Assembly: GCF_028713855.1 (NCBI RefSeq)
Contig: NZ_JAQTNN010000006.1
Coordinates: forward strand, 62,001 to 126,000
Direction: 5' to 3'
Length of the DNA stretch: 64,000 nt
DNA from: Sulfuricurvum sp.
GTDB taxonomy: Bacteria > Campylobacterota > Campylobacteria > Campylobacterales > Sulfurimonadaceae
The translations under genes and the position numbers were made by a program. This document shows positions 52,705 to 62,384 of the stretch, piece after piece (within the stretch, counting starts at the first letter, position 1; every line of letters begins with the position of its first letter). The notes under the pieces were generated by a model that was given only the letters and a program-made list of their open reading frames with translations, was not told where the DNA came from and did not search any database.

Positions 52705-54013
52705 ACTCTACACGGCGGTTTTTTGATCGTCCCTCTTCGGTCTCGTTCGGAGCAATCGGATCGGCATCTCCCATCCCGTTGACCGTAATAATTTTTGGGT
52801 CAATTCCCTGAGTCACCAAGAACTCCGCCACCATTTTACCCCGCGCTTCTGAGAGAATCTCATTTGTTGCATATAGAGCTTTTAACCGTTGCGGCGGAAT
52901 ATTATCGGTATACGAGTTAATAATGATTGTTTTATATCCGCTTGATTTAAAGAGCTTCGCCCATTCGCGCAAACGATCTTTCCCATCCTCGTTCAACGCT
53001 ACGATACGACTCTGAAAGAGCTGAAAATTTCGGAAATACGGTGCAAGCTCAGGGGTGGAAGGTCTTTCAACCACAGGCTTAGGAGCAACCGCCGATTGAG
53101 CCGGTAAATCAATTTTAGGGGCAATCAGTTTTGTCACCGGTGCAGCAGAGGCAATCGGTTTTAAAACAGGAGCTGCCGGTGCTTTCGCTATCGGAGTTGC
53201 AAACACTGAAGTCTCGGCTTCAGGGGATTTAACCATTGGAGCAGTTGCTACAACAATATCCGCTGCTGCTGCTTTGACTATCGGAGCCGTTACGGCAGGA
53301 ACCGGCGCCTCAGCCATTACAACGGTTACAGGTTCCGGTACATTCACGATCGGCGAGGGATCAGGCACTTTTAACACAGCGACCGCAGCAGAGGGCTGAG
53401 GAATGATCGGATTGGTAACGGCAACCGGAGTAACAACCTGCCCCGGCTTAAGTTTTTCAAGCTCCATCATCACACACGCCCCTTTGACATCGCGTGCGGT
53501 CATAGTGAATACATTCCCTTTAATTTGCCATTTAGAATTTTTAAGCGGCTTGAGATCCTGATCCAGCCCTTCGTATTTGCGGACTCCAAACCCTTTTGGA
53601 ACATTCACGGTGAGAATATTCTCCGCCGTAACACAATCCGGACTCCCCTTGCAATCACCGCCGCTGAGGAGAATTTTATAGACACCGTTATTTTCGGAAA
53701 CCAAAAAATCGTCTTTGAATGCCCGTTGGATATACGAATAGCGGTCGGTATTGGCAAAAGAGAGCTTGACCGTTCCATCTTTCAGCTTTTCAATCGTATT
53801 ATTATCAGGACGGACATAAACGAGCCGTGTAGGATCAAATCCACGGTCAAACATGAATCCGTAATTTTTATTTTTGCTACCTTGATAGTTAAAATGGAGT
53901 ATGCCTTCCGAAAAATCGGATTGGGGATAAAAAATCATCTCTGATACATCTGCGAAAAGAGAACCCCAGCCTAACACTATACTGATCAATCCTATAACTA
54001 TTTTTCGTTGCAT
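52688..54013 (-). CDS. OmpA-domain outer-membrane/periplasmic protein
   Basis: About 441 residues with signal peptide (VIGLISIVLGWGSLFADV). The ATG at 54013 has AGAGGTG upstream; the GTG at 54019 lies inside that site. After a beta-rich part (to about 185) there is an Ala/Pro/Val-rich linker (about 190-330), then a C-terminal peptidoglycan-binding OmpA domain with IIINSYTDNIPPQRLKALYA, LSEARGKMVAEFLVTQGI, VNGMGDADPIAPNETEEGRS and KNRRVEFIL. It anchors the envelope to peptidoglycan. The 5' half is a new family to me. Confidence 0.85.
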   Translation of the reverse strand: MQRKIVIGLISIVLGWGSLFADVSEMIFYPQSDFSEGILHFNYQGSKNKNYGFMFDRGFDPTRLVYVRPDNNTIEKLKDGTVKLSFANTDRYSYIQRAFKDDFLVSENNGVYKILLSGGDCKGSPDCVTAENILTVNVPKGFGVRKYEGLDQDLKPLKNSKWQIKGNVFTMTARDVKGACVMMELEKLKPGQVVTPVAVTNPIIPQPSAAVAVLKVPDPSPIVNVPEPVTVVMAEAPVPAVTAPIVKAAAADIVVATAPMVKSPEAETSVFATPIAKAPAAPVLKPIASAAPVTKLIAPKIDLPAQSAVAPKPVVERPSTPELAPYFRNFQLFQSRIVALNEDGKDRLREWAKLFKSSGYKTIIINSYTDNIPPQRLKALYATNEILSEARGKMVAEFLVTQGIDPKIITVNGMGDADPIAPNETEEGRSKNRRVEFILAR

Positions 54014-54079
54014 TATCACCTCTTTGTAATCAACGAATGATACACTATGGGAAACAAAACTTCGGTTAAAAGGAGATAT

Positions 54080-54847
54080 ATGAACCTGTTATCCCTCAAT
54101 CTAAACCGCAATTTGACCAAAACAACCATCGAGTATTCTTTGGATGCTGTAATGAATAAAGGGGTTGAGAACGGCTATTTCGGGCAAAACAATACTCTAC
54201 ATATCGCGTTATCCCCGTTTGGAGTCCTTACCCTTATTGCCGAAGAGAAAAAAACGATTCTAAATGCGCTCTCGGTGCTGGGTATTTCGATGGAAGATGA
54301 TGAACTCATTACCCAAGATTATCCGATACACATTGACCCATCATCAGCAGAATCTTTTGTTGTCACGAACGAAGCGATCATTTTACGTGAAGTTTCGACC
54401 TTAAATCTGAACGTCATTGCACTTGCTGTCTCCCAAAGTGTCGGATTAGAGCGTTATGAAAAACGGCTCGATACCCTCTTTAGCCAAAGTCGCCGAATCG
54501 TTGAATCCATCCGCACGTTTTCGATCATGCGCAGAGGTCATCTGATGCAATTTGCCAAACGCCTCGCCCTTACCCGTCATGATATGGTAAGCAACCTGCT
54601 GCTTCTCGACAAACCCAATATTCTTTGGGACAATGAAGAAGCCGAATCGCTCTACAACCGTCTGGCTTTTATCCTTGAACTCTATGATCGGCATGAAATC
54701 GCCCTCTCTAAACTCGCCCAGATCAAAGAAGACGTCATGCTGGTCATGGATTTGATCAATCATAAAAAAAGCGAGTTTTTAGAGTGGATTATTATTGTTT
54801 TGATCGGGGTCGAGATTGTAATGGGGATTATGCAGATGGTAAAGTAA
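54080..54847 (+). CDS. RMD1/DUF155-family protein
   Basis: About 255 residues from the ATG at 54080 (AAAGGAGA six bases upstream). It matches the DUF155/RMD1 family known from yeast mitochondria and bacteria: AIILREVSTLNLNVIALAVSQS, LFSQSRRIVESIRTFSIMRR, LLLLDKPNILWDNEEAESLY and a C-terminal tail anchor HKKSEFLEWIIIVLIGVEIV. The C-terminal membrane helix suggests a tail-anchored protein. The biochemical role of the family in bacteria is unclear. Confidence 0.8.
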   Translation: MNLLSLNLNRNLTKTTIEYSLDAVMNKGVENGYFGQNNTLHIALSPFGVLTLIAEEKKTILNALSVLGISMEDDELITQDYPIHIDPSSAESFVVTNEAIILREVSTLNLNVIALAVSQSVGLERYEKRLDTLFSQSRRIVESIRTFSIMRRGHLMQFAKRLALTRHDMVSNLLLLDKPNILWDNEEAESLYNRLAFILELYDRHEIALSKLAQIKEDVMLVMDLINHKKSEFLEWIIIVLIGVEIVMGIMQMVK

Positions 54848-54886
54848 ATGTGTTACAATAAACAAATATGACCCGAAGGATATAAC

Positions 54887-55174
54887 ATGAAAAAAGCGTT
54901 TGTTCTCTTAGTACTCGGTATATCAGCCATTATGGCGGCAGACAGTGCCAAACTTTACGGTGCCAAATGCGCGGAATGTCATGGTATGGACGGCAAAGAC
55001 ACCTCCGTCGCCGGCAAAGCGATCGCAGGCGGCAGCGGAGCATTGGCAAAACTAACCGGTTATAAAAATGGAACCTTCGGCGGCGATCAAAAAGTGATCA
55101 TGGAAGGCAATGTTGCCACTCTCAGCGATGCGGACATGAAAGCCATTGCCAGCTATGTTGACACGCTAAAATAA
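54887..55174 (+). CDS. Small periplasmic c-type cytochrome
   Basis: 95 residues with signal peptide (FVLLVLGISAIMAADS). One heme-binding CAECH (28-32) and a likely distal Met ligand in KVIMEGNVATL (about M70) make it a class I mono-heme cytochrome c, about 9 kDa. Such proteins carry electrons to terminal oxidases or other periplasmic enzymes. It has its own ribosome-binding site (GAAGGA) and is followed by a terminator. Confidence 0.93.
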   Translation: MKKAFVLLVLGISAIMAADSAKLYGAKCAECHGMDGKDTSVAGKAIAGGSGALAKLTGYKNGTFGGDQKVIMEGNVATLSDADMKAIASYVDTLK

Positions 55175-55184
55175 CCTTTATCCT

Positions 55185-55207
55185 AGGAGTTTTTAAAACT
55201 CCTTTTT
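55185..55207 (+). terminator. Rho-independent terminator after the cytochrome c gene
   Basis: Stem AGGAGTTTT with AAAACTCCT and a tiny loop, followed by a run of T (55203-55207). The self-complementary stem ends the cytochrome transcript 11 bases after its stop. Confidence 0.75.
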
Positions 55208-55280
55208 CAAACAATTATTAAATTTCATAATTTATTGTTATACTTTCTGCATAACTGTTATATGAGAAGGGTAGATTAAG

Positions 55281-56561
55281 ATGCATATAATCTCTCAGTA
55301 TTTTCCTGATATTCAAAAATGTGTAGACGATTTTAGTATCAATGTGGAGAGTATACAATTTAACCCCGCAAACGATTTTCTCTACACCCATGTAATCGCC
55401 GAACAGAAAAAACTCCTTTTGGCACTCCTCCTTTCGAACTCGAAAGAGGAAATCGATCAAAATACCAAAATACTCGTATATTATACGATCGAAAACGACA
55501 TCTCTTATCTGTTTCTCTACAGTGAACTTATTACGATCGTCCGTAAGCTCCTCGGTATTCTTGTCGAAAAACAAAAGTTGCAACACATTGATTCAATCAA
55601 TCGCTATTTTTCGGAGCATGAAGATCGGATTACCTCGTTGTATCTACAGAGATTTTTAAATCAGCTCACCCTTAAAAATACTCTTCGCCTCTCCCATATC
55701 GCCCTGATGCCGGAAAAGAAGTTCATGGTTCATTATGAAAGTCACATCCAATGGATACTTAATCTCATTATCTATATACAAAAAAACGAATTTAATAACC
55801 CTCCTCCTGAACTCAATCCAAACCTCTGTGAATTCGGACGATGGATGAACAGTTCGACAACCTCATACCTTCTCTCAACCTCCCATTTCAAAGTGATCGA
55901 ACAGCTCCATGTCAATCTTCATGATTTGGCTGCGAATGTTATCAATTACTGCAAGAATAAATTGGCACGTCCGGCAACCCTTATCCATCTGATGCAGCGG
56001 ATTGATTATTATTCACTCGAAATAGGAAATGAAATTGCCTTTCTCAATGAAATCGAAGAGAGCGCCAAAGATCCTCTTACCCATTTATTGACCCGTCGGC
56101 TATTCAATAAAATCATGCTGAATAAGTTGGATATCTCCAAAGCAACGGGAAGAGAATTTACGCTCATGATGTGTGACTTGGACCATTTCAAAGCGATCAA
56201 TGATACCTATGGTCATGCGGTAGGGGATATAGTGCTCAAACATTTTTCAGGTATTTTGGAACAAACGCTTCGAAAATCCGACTATATTTTCCGCTTTGGC
56301 GGAGAAGAGTTTATGATTTTACTTCCCACAACAAACAAAGAAGATGCTATTGCTCTGGCTAAAAAAGTGTGTGATGCAACGGCGTCTAGCGACCTTATTG
56401 TTGAGAATCTATCCCTCCGATATACCGTCAGTATCGGAACAGTTGTGGTTTTAATAGATAATACCATACCCATAAATCAGGCAACAATTGATCAGTATAT
56501 TGCTCAAGTTGACGAAAAACTCTATCTGGCTAAAGAGAGAGGCCGAAACCGCGTCGAGTAG
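55281..56561 (+). CDS. Diguanylate cyclase with CZB-like zinc-sensing domain
   Basis: 426 residues. Residues about 145-215 carry the chemoreceptor zinc-binding (CZB) pattern: HYESH, then CEFGRWM (about 182), and HVNLHDLA (about 208), the His/Cys set that binds zinc in DgcZ (YdeH). The first 140 residues are a further helical region. The GGDEF domain (about 260-426) has DPLTHLLTRR and an intact active site, RFGGEEFMILL (about 339), so it should make c-di-GMP. Zinc or redox control through CZB is inferred from the known CZB-GGDEF enzyme. AGAAGGG precedes the ATG. Confidence 0.88.
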   Translation: MHIISQYFPDIQKCVDDFSINVESIQFNPANDFLYTHVIAEQKKLLLALLLSNSKEEIDQNTKILVYYTIENDISYLFLYSELITIVRKLLGILVEKQKLQHIDSINRYFSEHEDRITSLYLQRFLNQLTLKNTLRLSHIALMPEKKFMVHYESHIQWILNLIIYIQKNEFNNPPPELNPNLCEFGRWMNSSTTSYLLSTSHFKVIEQLHVNLHDLAANVINYCKNKLARPATLIHLMQRIDYYSLEIGNEIAFLNEIEESAKDPLTHLLTRRLFNKIMLNKLDISKATGREFTLMMCDLDHFKAINDTYGHAVGDIVLKHFSGILEQTLRKSDYIFRFGGEEFMILLPTTNKEDAIALAKKVCDATASSDLIVENLSLRYTVSIGTVVVLIDNTIPINQATIDQYIAQVDEKLYLAKERGRNRVE

Positions 56562-56570
56562 CACTCCCTT

Positions 56571-59495
56571 TTATCCAAGGAGTTTCTCAAACTCCTCAGC
56601 ACGTACCGGCGGGCTTTTGAAATACCCTTGGTACATCGTACACCCTTTCTCTTTGAGAAAGTCAATTTGCTCAATTCGCTCCGTCCCCTCAGCCAATACC
56701 TGAAATCCTAACGCCTGTCCCATCGCAATAATTGCCGTAACAATCGCCATATCATCGGTTTCAAACGGGATATCATCCACGAAACTTTTATCAATTTTTA
56801 ACACATCGATAGGGAACCGCTTCAAATACGCAAGAGAGGAATACCCCGTACCAAAATCATCGATAGCGAGCCGTATTCCGTACGCCCGAAGTGCATGAAG
56901 CATTGCCACCGCTTCCTCTTCACGCTGCATCAATGCGCTCTCTGTGAGTTCCAGTTCCAACCGATCGGCTGGATAGCCGCTTTTTTCAAGTGCAGCCTCA
57001 ACCATTTCCGGAATATTTTGATGACGCACCTGATGAGCCGAAAGATTCACCGCCAATGTCAACCTATGCCCCTCATCGAGCCAGATTTTTCCCTGTCTGC
57101 ACGTCTCATTCAACACCCATTCGCCTATCTCGCCGATCAGTCCCGTTTCCTCGGCAATCGGGATAAATTCCAACGGAGAAATCAATCCTCTCAACGGATC
57201 ATTCCACCGTATCAGCGCTTCGGCTCCCACAATCCGCCCGGTTGCAATATGAACCTGAGGCTGATAATAGACTTCAAACTCCTGATTGATGATAGCTCGG
57301 CGAAGACGTGTCTCACACTCGATCCGCTTGCGTGCCGAATCGGTTAGCTCATCCGTGTAATACCGGTAAACTCCGCGCCCCTCCGATTTGGCTTTATACA
57401 ACGCCGCATCCGCATTCTGAAGAAGGCTAGCCGAATCCTTTCCGTTATCCGGGAAAACGGCAATACCGACACTTGAGCCGATATGGATTACTTCCCCTCC
57501 TGAAAGCCGATATTCCTGTGCCAATGCACCGATCATCTCCTCAGCCAGCTTTCCGGCATCTTCAGGACGGACGGTATTTTCAATAACTACCGCAAATTCA
57601 TCTCCGCCTAAACGGGAAATCATATCCCCCTCACGAAGCCTTTCCAAAAAACGTTGTGAGACCATCTGAAGCAACTCGTCTCCCGCACCATGACCATAAC
57701 TGTCATTGATATCTTTGAATCGGTCCAAATCGAACATCAATAATGAAATCTCACTCTGATGCCGTTTCGCTTTTTCGATCGAATTATGCAGATGAGACTG
57801 AAAGAGAGCACGATTTGCAAGACCGGTCAGAGGATCATAATTAGCCAATGTCTCGAGACGCTCTTCATAAAGTTTACGCTCAGTAATATTGCGTGCTATT
57901 CCTAGCAACCCGTTTATAGCACCTGAAGCATCTCGTATCGGGGCTTTTGTTACCTCGAACGTCCCCTCATAACTCCCATCGGCAAACTTCAAATACTCTT
58001 CATTATTTCGAGGCCTCCCTGCACTGATTGTCGCTTTATCATTGTCACGAAAAAACTCTGCTAATGCCGAATCAACAAAATCAAAATCGGTTTTACCGAT
58101 AATTTCAGACTCTTTTGCTCCAAAAAATCGCTCAAACGTAGTATTACAGGCCATATAAACACCGTCTAGATCTTTCGAAAAAATAAGATCCGGAATATTG
58201 TCTAAAAGGGTACGCAAAAACGTCTTTTGTTGTGATAGTGCAATCTGCTGATCCCGCAGATCCTGTTCCGCTCGCTTTTGATCGGAAATGTCTCGATACA
58301 CGGCAATCATATGCGGAATATCCGAAAGACTAATCGCAACGACATTCACCCTTACATCATACAAACTTCCATCTTTTCTGCGATGGATGGTCTCAAAGCT
58401 GTCTCGTCCATCACGTGCTATGGCCGCAATATGGCTACGTGTTTCTTCCGGTGTTTCAATTGCACAGTAATCAGGTATATACAATTCAGCAAACTCATCA
58501 GCCGTATATCCCAATTGGGTGTAAGCCGCTTCATTAAACTCTATCGCCTCCATCGTAACGTTGTCCAAAAGAACGATACCATCTGGAAGTGCTTCCAACA
58601 GTTTACGCAGTTTCAATGCATTTTTTTCAATAGACTTTTTTTCATCCTGAAGCTGATGCTTGCGTTCATCCATCTGGCTAATCGTATTATTCTTTTGATC
58701 GATCACCCGCATCAAAAATTCAAAATAAGCACCGTGAACGGCATGCAGTACATCATGGCGACTCAACAATCCGACAAGATTTCCCCTCTCATCCTCTACG
58801 ATCAGTTCATGAACACCGTGTTCTTCCATCAGCGCCGCAGCTTCCGGCAAAGGGATATCTTTTCGTATAATCTGAAAATCACGATGAATGAGTTTTGCAA
58901 CGGTTACATCGCACGATTCTTTTTCGTGAGCGCACCAATGGGCAATATCACGCTCGGTTATAAGCCCTACCGGATGATTCCCGTCCAATACCACCGCATA
59001 ATCGCATTTACGTTCTTTCATCGATCCCGCTGCTTCGACAAGTGAAGTATCAAGCCGAACCATAAGCGGCGATTCGCTCATTGCTTCAGAAACCGTTTTA
59101 AACTTACTCAGCTGTTCAAATCCAATATGGCGGAGGAAATCCCCCTCACTTACAACCCCGGTAAATCTACCGTTGGAATCAATAACAACCAAATGACGAT
59201 ATTTTTTTTCTTCCATCATCGTATAAGCATCATGCAAATAGAGGCTCTCATCGACGCATAAAGGCTTCGCTGTCATTACCGCAAACAAAGGACTCTGCAA
59301 ATCGATTGCCTCGGCAACCACACGAAGCGCATCATGTTCGGTAAAAATTCCGATCGGACAGTTTTCATCATTGACGATGACAATGGAGCTGATTGCGTGT
59401 TCTGCCATAATCTCGAGCGCTTTGGCAATGGTTTGGGTGGATTGTAACGTAAACGCTGTATCCGATACAATCGATTTTAGAGTAATAAACTTCAT
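56571..59495 (-). CDS. Multi-sensor CBS-CBS-PAS-PAS-GGDEF-EAL protein
   Basis: 974 residues. Four CBS repeats (two Bateman modules, about 1-270; e.g. FTEHDALRVVAEAI and GVHELIVEDERGNLVGLLSR) are followed by a short coil, PAS1 (about 295-410, LPDGIVLLDN), PAS2 (about 425-545, NIPDLIFSKDLDGVYMACN), GGDEF (about 550-715; LGGDEFAVVI) and EAL (about 725-974; EALIRW, DDFGTGYSSLAYLKRFPIDV). Both catalytic motifs look intact, so it could make and break c-di-GMP. CBS domains usually bind adenosyl ligands. It follows its CBS neighbour by a TAATG junction. Confidence 0.92.
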   Translation of the reverse strand: MKFITLKSIVSDTAFTLQSTQTIAKALEIMAEHAISSIVIVNDENCPIGIFTEHDALRVVAEAIDLQSPLFAVMTAKPLCVDESLYLHDAYTMMEEKKYRHLVVIDSNGRFTGVVSEGDFLRHIGFEQLSKFKTVSEAMSESPLMVRLDTSLVEAAGSMKERKCDYAVVLDGNHPVGLITERDIAHWCAHEKESCDVTVAKLIHRDFQIIRKDIPLPEAAALMEEHGVHELIVEDERGNLVGLLSRHDVLHAVHGAYFEFLMRVIDQKNNTISQMDERKHQLQDEKKSIEKNALKLRKLLEALPDGIVLLDNVTMEAIEFNEAAYTQLGYTADEFAELYIPDYCAIETPEETRSHIAAIARDGRDSFETIHRRKDGSLYDVRVNVVAISLSDIPHMIAVYRDISDQKRAEQDLRDQQIALSQQKTFLRTLLDNIPDLIFSKDLDGVYMACNTTFERFFGAKESEIIGKTDFDFVDSALAEFFRDNDKATISAGRPRNNEEYLKFADGSYEGTFEVTKAPIRDASGAINGLLGIARNITERKLYEERLETLANYDPLTGLANRALFQSHLHNSIEKAKRHQSEISLLMFDLDRFKDINDSYGHGAGDELLQMVSQRFLERLREGDMISRLGGDEFAVVIENTVRPEDAGKLAEEMIGALAQEYRLSGGEVIHIGSSVGIAVFPDNGKDSASLLQNADAALYKAKSEGRGVYRYYTDELTDSARKRIECETRLRRAIINQEFEVYYQPQVHIATGRIVGAEALIRWNDPLRGLISPLEFIPIAEETGLIGEIGEWVLNETCRQGKIWLDEGHRLTLAVNLSAHQVRHQNIPEMVEAALEKSGYPADRLELELTESALMQREEEAVAMLHALRAYGIRLAIDDFGTGYSSLAYLKRFPIDVLKIDKSFVDDIPFETDDMAIVTAIIAMGQALGFQVLAEGTERIEQIDFLKEKGCTMYQGYFKSPPVRAEEFEKLLG

Positions 59496-60829
59496 TAGCG
59501 CGCTTCACACGCTATCGTACAATTTCGTCCCGCATCTTTGGCCGCATACATCGCACTATCCGCCCGTTCAATGGCGCTTTGAATCGTATCGTCTGCAGCC
59601 ACTTCGGTGATGCCGATACTGCACGTCACCCGCCCGGCGCCATCAAACGCTTGCGTCTCAATAAGTGAGCGAATTTTTTCACCGACGCCGAATGCTTCAT
59701 CGCACCCTGCATTTCGTAACAACAAAACAAACTCCTCGCCGCCCCAGCGAGCGAACATATCAGCTTCACGTACCGTAGAGCTGACCAAAGCGGCAAAATG
59801 CTTAAGGACAAAATCGCCGATATTGTGACCGTAGGTATCATTAACCTGTTTAAAATGATCCAAATCTATCATCACCAATGCGAGTTTTGTCGCATGACGT
59901 TTCACCATAGAGATCTCTTTCACAAATAATTCGGTAAACATATGGCGATTATGGACATCGGTAAGAGAATCTTTGGTCGCAAGTTCGGACAAATGACGAT
60001 TGCGCTGTTGAAGAATCTGAGTAATCTCTTCAAACTGCCGAAAATGGTCCTGCATCAACTGCGACCATCGGAGATAGGTACGTGAGATCAAATCTTGCTG
60101 GGTCACAATTCCAACCACATGCTGATCGTCATTGGTGACAACAATCCGTTTAAAAGAGCGCTTGCGCAGGTATTCAAGCCCTTCGTTGATGGAAGATTTA
60201 TCGCTGAGGGTCTCAACCGGAGAAGACATCACTTCCGATACACGCATCTCTTCATTTTTGGCTTCTCCGATAAATTTCAGAATATCTTTGGAAGTGAGAA
60301 TTCCGACCGCATTGTTCCCTTCCTGAATAATCACGCAATCGCTGAGAGCGTCTTTCATGTAATCCAATATTTCCGCCATCGATGCATCGGGAGTGAAACT
60401 TTTAAACCCATATTTTTTCTCGAATATGGTCGAAAGCTGGAGTGAATCCAAAATAACTTGAGGATCAACACTCGCGACAATATCGCTGTTGGTAACCAGT
60501 CCGTAAAGACTCCCGTCTTGGTTGCACACACAAATATGTTCGTCAACATCATCGGTGAGATTAAGGGCGTTGATGATATTACTATCTTTCTCAATCACGG
60601 GAAGAGAGCGTAACGGTACTTGAGACAGAGGGGTTGAGAAAGGAGTTCCATCCCGTTTTAACCGAATAATATCTTTCGTTGAAAGGATATAATAAACCGT
60701 TTTATTTACCACCACGATACTGCGATGATTATGTTCATGCATTTTATTCAGGGCATCTTGAATGGTGTTTTGAATCGTTACCGTTATGACATTCGTGCTT
60801 GCAATTAGCCCAAGTGTGGGGAAAAACAT
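59495..60829 (-). CDS. CBS-domain diguanylate cyclase
   Basis: 444 residues. Four CBS repeats (about 5-265; e.g. GIVTQQDLISRTYLRWSQLM at the end of the last) form two Bateman modules, linked by a helical segment (HFRQFEEITQILQQRNRHLS) to a GGDEF domain with DSLTDVHNRHMF and RWGGEEFVLLL. The motif is intact, so it is a c-di-GMP synthase probably gated by an adenine nucleotide. It shares its stop/start base with the gene downstream (TAATG), and they probably form one operon. Confidence 0.9.
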   Translation of the reverse strand: MFFPTLGLIASTNVITVTIQNTIQDALNKMHEHNHRSIVVVNKTVYYILSTKDIIRLKRDGTPFSTPLSQVPLRSLPVIEKDSNIINALNLTDDVDEHICVCNQDGSLYGLVTNSDIVASVDPQVILDSLQLSTIFEKKYGFKSFTPDASMAEILDYMKDALSDCVIIQEGNNAVGILTSKDILKFIGEAKNEEMRVSEVMSSPVETLSDKSSINEGLEYLRKRSFKRIVVTNDDQHVVGIVTQQDLISRTYLRWSQLMQDHFRQFEEITQILQQRNRHLSELATKDSLTDVHNRHMFTELFVKEISMVKRHATKLALVMIDLDHFKQVNDTYGHNIGDFVLKHFAALVSSTVREADMFARWGGEEFVLLLRNAGCDEAFGVGEKIRSLIETQAFDGAGRVTCSIGITEVAADDTIQSAIERADSAMYAAKDAGRNCTIACEAR

Positions 60830-60969
60830 CCTCTCTCCTCTTCTTTAATCTCTTTATTATACCGCTTGATATCTCAAAAGTTAGCGAAAATATCAAAAGT
60901 CGCTTAATGTCCAAATAATATACAACGTAATATAATCCATAAAATTAATCAAGGATATCGCCTGTTCCC

Positions 60970-61056
60970 ATGAGTTCCCGCATGTTCTTTGCCCTTTATA
61001 TCGGTTGCATTGTCCCATTGCCGTACCCCGGTTCTCATTCCAATACCCCTGTTTGA
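60970..61056 (+). other. 28-codon ORF overlapping the start of the PAS-GGDEF gene
   Basis: Starts MSSRMFFALYIGCIVPLP and ends at a TGA that overlaps the ATG at 61056 (TGATG). Its initiation site is weak (AAGGA is 14 bases away). It may be a leader or coupling ORF, or chance. Confidence 0.25.
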
Positions 61057-62384
61057 TGGAATTTTTAGCAATCCCGTCTCTCGTTTTTGTTTTAGCCCTA
61101 TGGGTTGCCCACTCACTTATTCTCAATCGCCGTCTCATTCAAAATCAAAAACGGTATCATCAATTTTTCAATGACTCTCCCGTAGCGCTTATCGTCATTG
61201 ATCAAGAGTATCGTATTATCGAATGGAATCAGACTGCCGAAGCAATTTTCGGTTGGGAAAGCGGCGAAGGATTAGGGGAAGAGATTCTGGAGCTTATCGT
61301 CCCCAATTTTGATAAAGCCCATGTTACAAATATCCTCCAAAAAGCTGCTTCCGAGGGGATCAGTTACTCCAAAAATTACAATATTACCAAACACGGCAAT
61401 GAAATTTTTTGCGAATGGCGCAACCGGCTGCTCGAAGGAGGACAAGGGGAAATTCTATGTATGGCTCAAGATATCACCGTCTCCCAAAAAACCCTTGATG
61501 AGCTTAATAAACGCTCCACTGCATTAGAGAGTGCCGGGGATGCGATCTTCTATACCGACGATAAAGGGCTTATTGAATTTGCCAACCGGAGCTTTTTCGC
61601 CCTCGCGCTTAACGATCAAAATCAATTATACGGAACCCACATCGGTAAATATCTCTTCAAAGAGCGGCTCGCGTTTAACACTATCCTCTCTTCCTTCGAT
61701 CCCGACCATACATGGAGAGGTACCCTCTCTAAACCTTCCGGTTCCGACGATAAAATACTAAGTGTCACTATCACCGCGATCTACCATCGCAATCGTCTTG
61801 TCAGCTATGTTGCTAACCTCCATGATATTACCAAAATCACTTCTCATCTGGATGTACTGAACCATCGTGTACAACACGATCCCCTTACGGGTGCAGTAAA
61901 CCGCTCCGCGATGAACGATCGGCTTCACCATGCCATTTCACGTGCCCGACGGACGCAGCAAAAAATAGCCCTCTTTTTTGTCGACATGAATGATTTCAAA
62001 CGGGTCAATGACTGTTACGGTCACGAAGCAGGAGACCGGTTATTACAAAATGTCTCGAAAAATCTCCTCTCCTGCCTGCGCAACAGTGATACGGTGTGCC
62101 GCTATGGAGGGGATGAGTTTATCGTTATGATCGAAGAGATTAAAAGCGAGGAGCATTTGCAAACGATCCGGGACACGATCAATGCAGCTATTAGCGAACC
62201 GATTCTTCTGGATGCATCAACAACGCTCCGGGCACGTGCCAGTATCGGAATGGCACTCTATCCGGATCATGCTACTGACAGCGACACACTGATCAAAGCT
62301 GCGGATATGGCGATGTATGAAGAAAAAAAGAAGAAAATCAGCGAACAGGCACCAATACTTTGCGCTGACAATCACAATCACTAA
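61056..62384 (+). CDS. PAS-domain diguanylate cyclase
   Basis: About 442 residues from the ATG at 61056. A single N-terminal membrane helix (PSLVFVLALWVAHSLIL) is followed by a PAS domain (about 45-150; VIDQEYRIIEWNQTAEAIFG), a second PAS-like region (about 170-270; AGDAIFYTDDKGLIEFANRS) and a GGDEF domain with DPLTGAVNRSAMN and RYGGDEFIVMI. The motif is intact. There is no clear Shine-Dalgarno before the ATG, so the exact start is uncertain; TTG at 61005 would also fit. Its end overlaps the convergent gene by 47 bases. Confidence 0.85.
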   Translation: MEFLAIPSLVFVLALWVAHSLILNRRLIQNQKRYHQFFNDSPVALIVIDQEYRIIEWNQTAEAIFGWESGEGLGEEILELIVPNFDKAHVTNILQKAASEGISYSKNYNITKHGNEIFCEWRNRLLEGGQGEILCMAQDITVSQKTLDELNKRSTALESAGDAIFYTDDKGLIEFANRSFFALALNDQNQLYGTHIGKYLFKERLAFNTILSSFDPDHTWRGTLSKPSGSDDKILSVTITAIYHRNRLVSYVANLHDITKITSHLDVLNHRVQHDPLTGAVNRSAMNDRLHHAISRARRTQQKIALFFVDMNDFKRVNDCYGHEAGDRLLQNVSKNLLSCLRNSDTVCRYGGDEFIVMIEEIKSEEHLQTIRDTINAAISEPILLDASTTLRARASIGMALYPDHATDSDTLIKAADMAMYEEKKKKISEQAPILCADNHNH

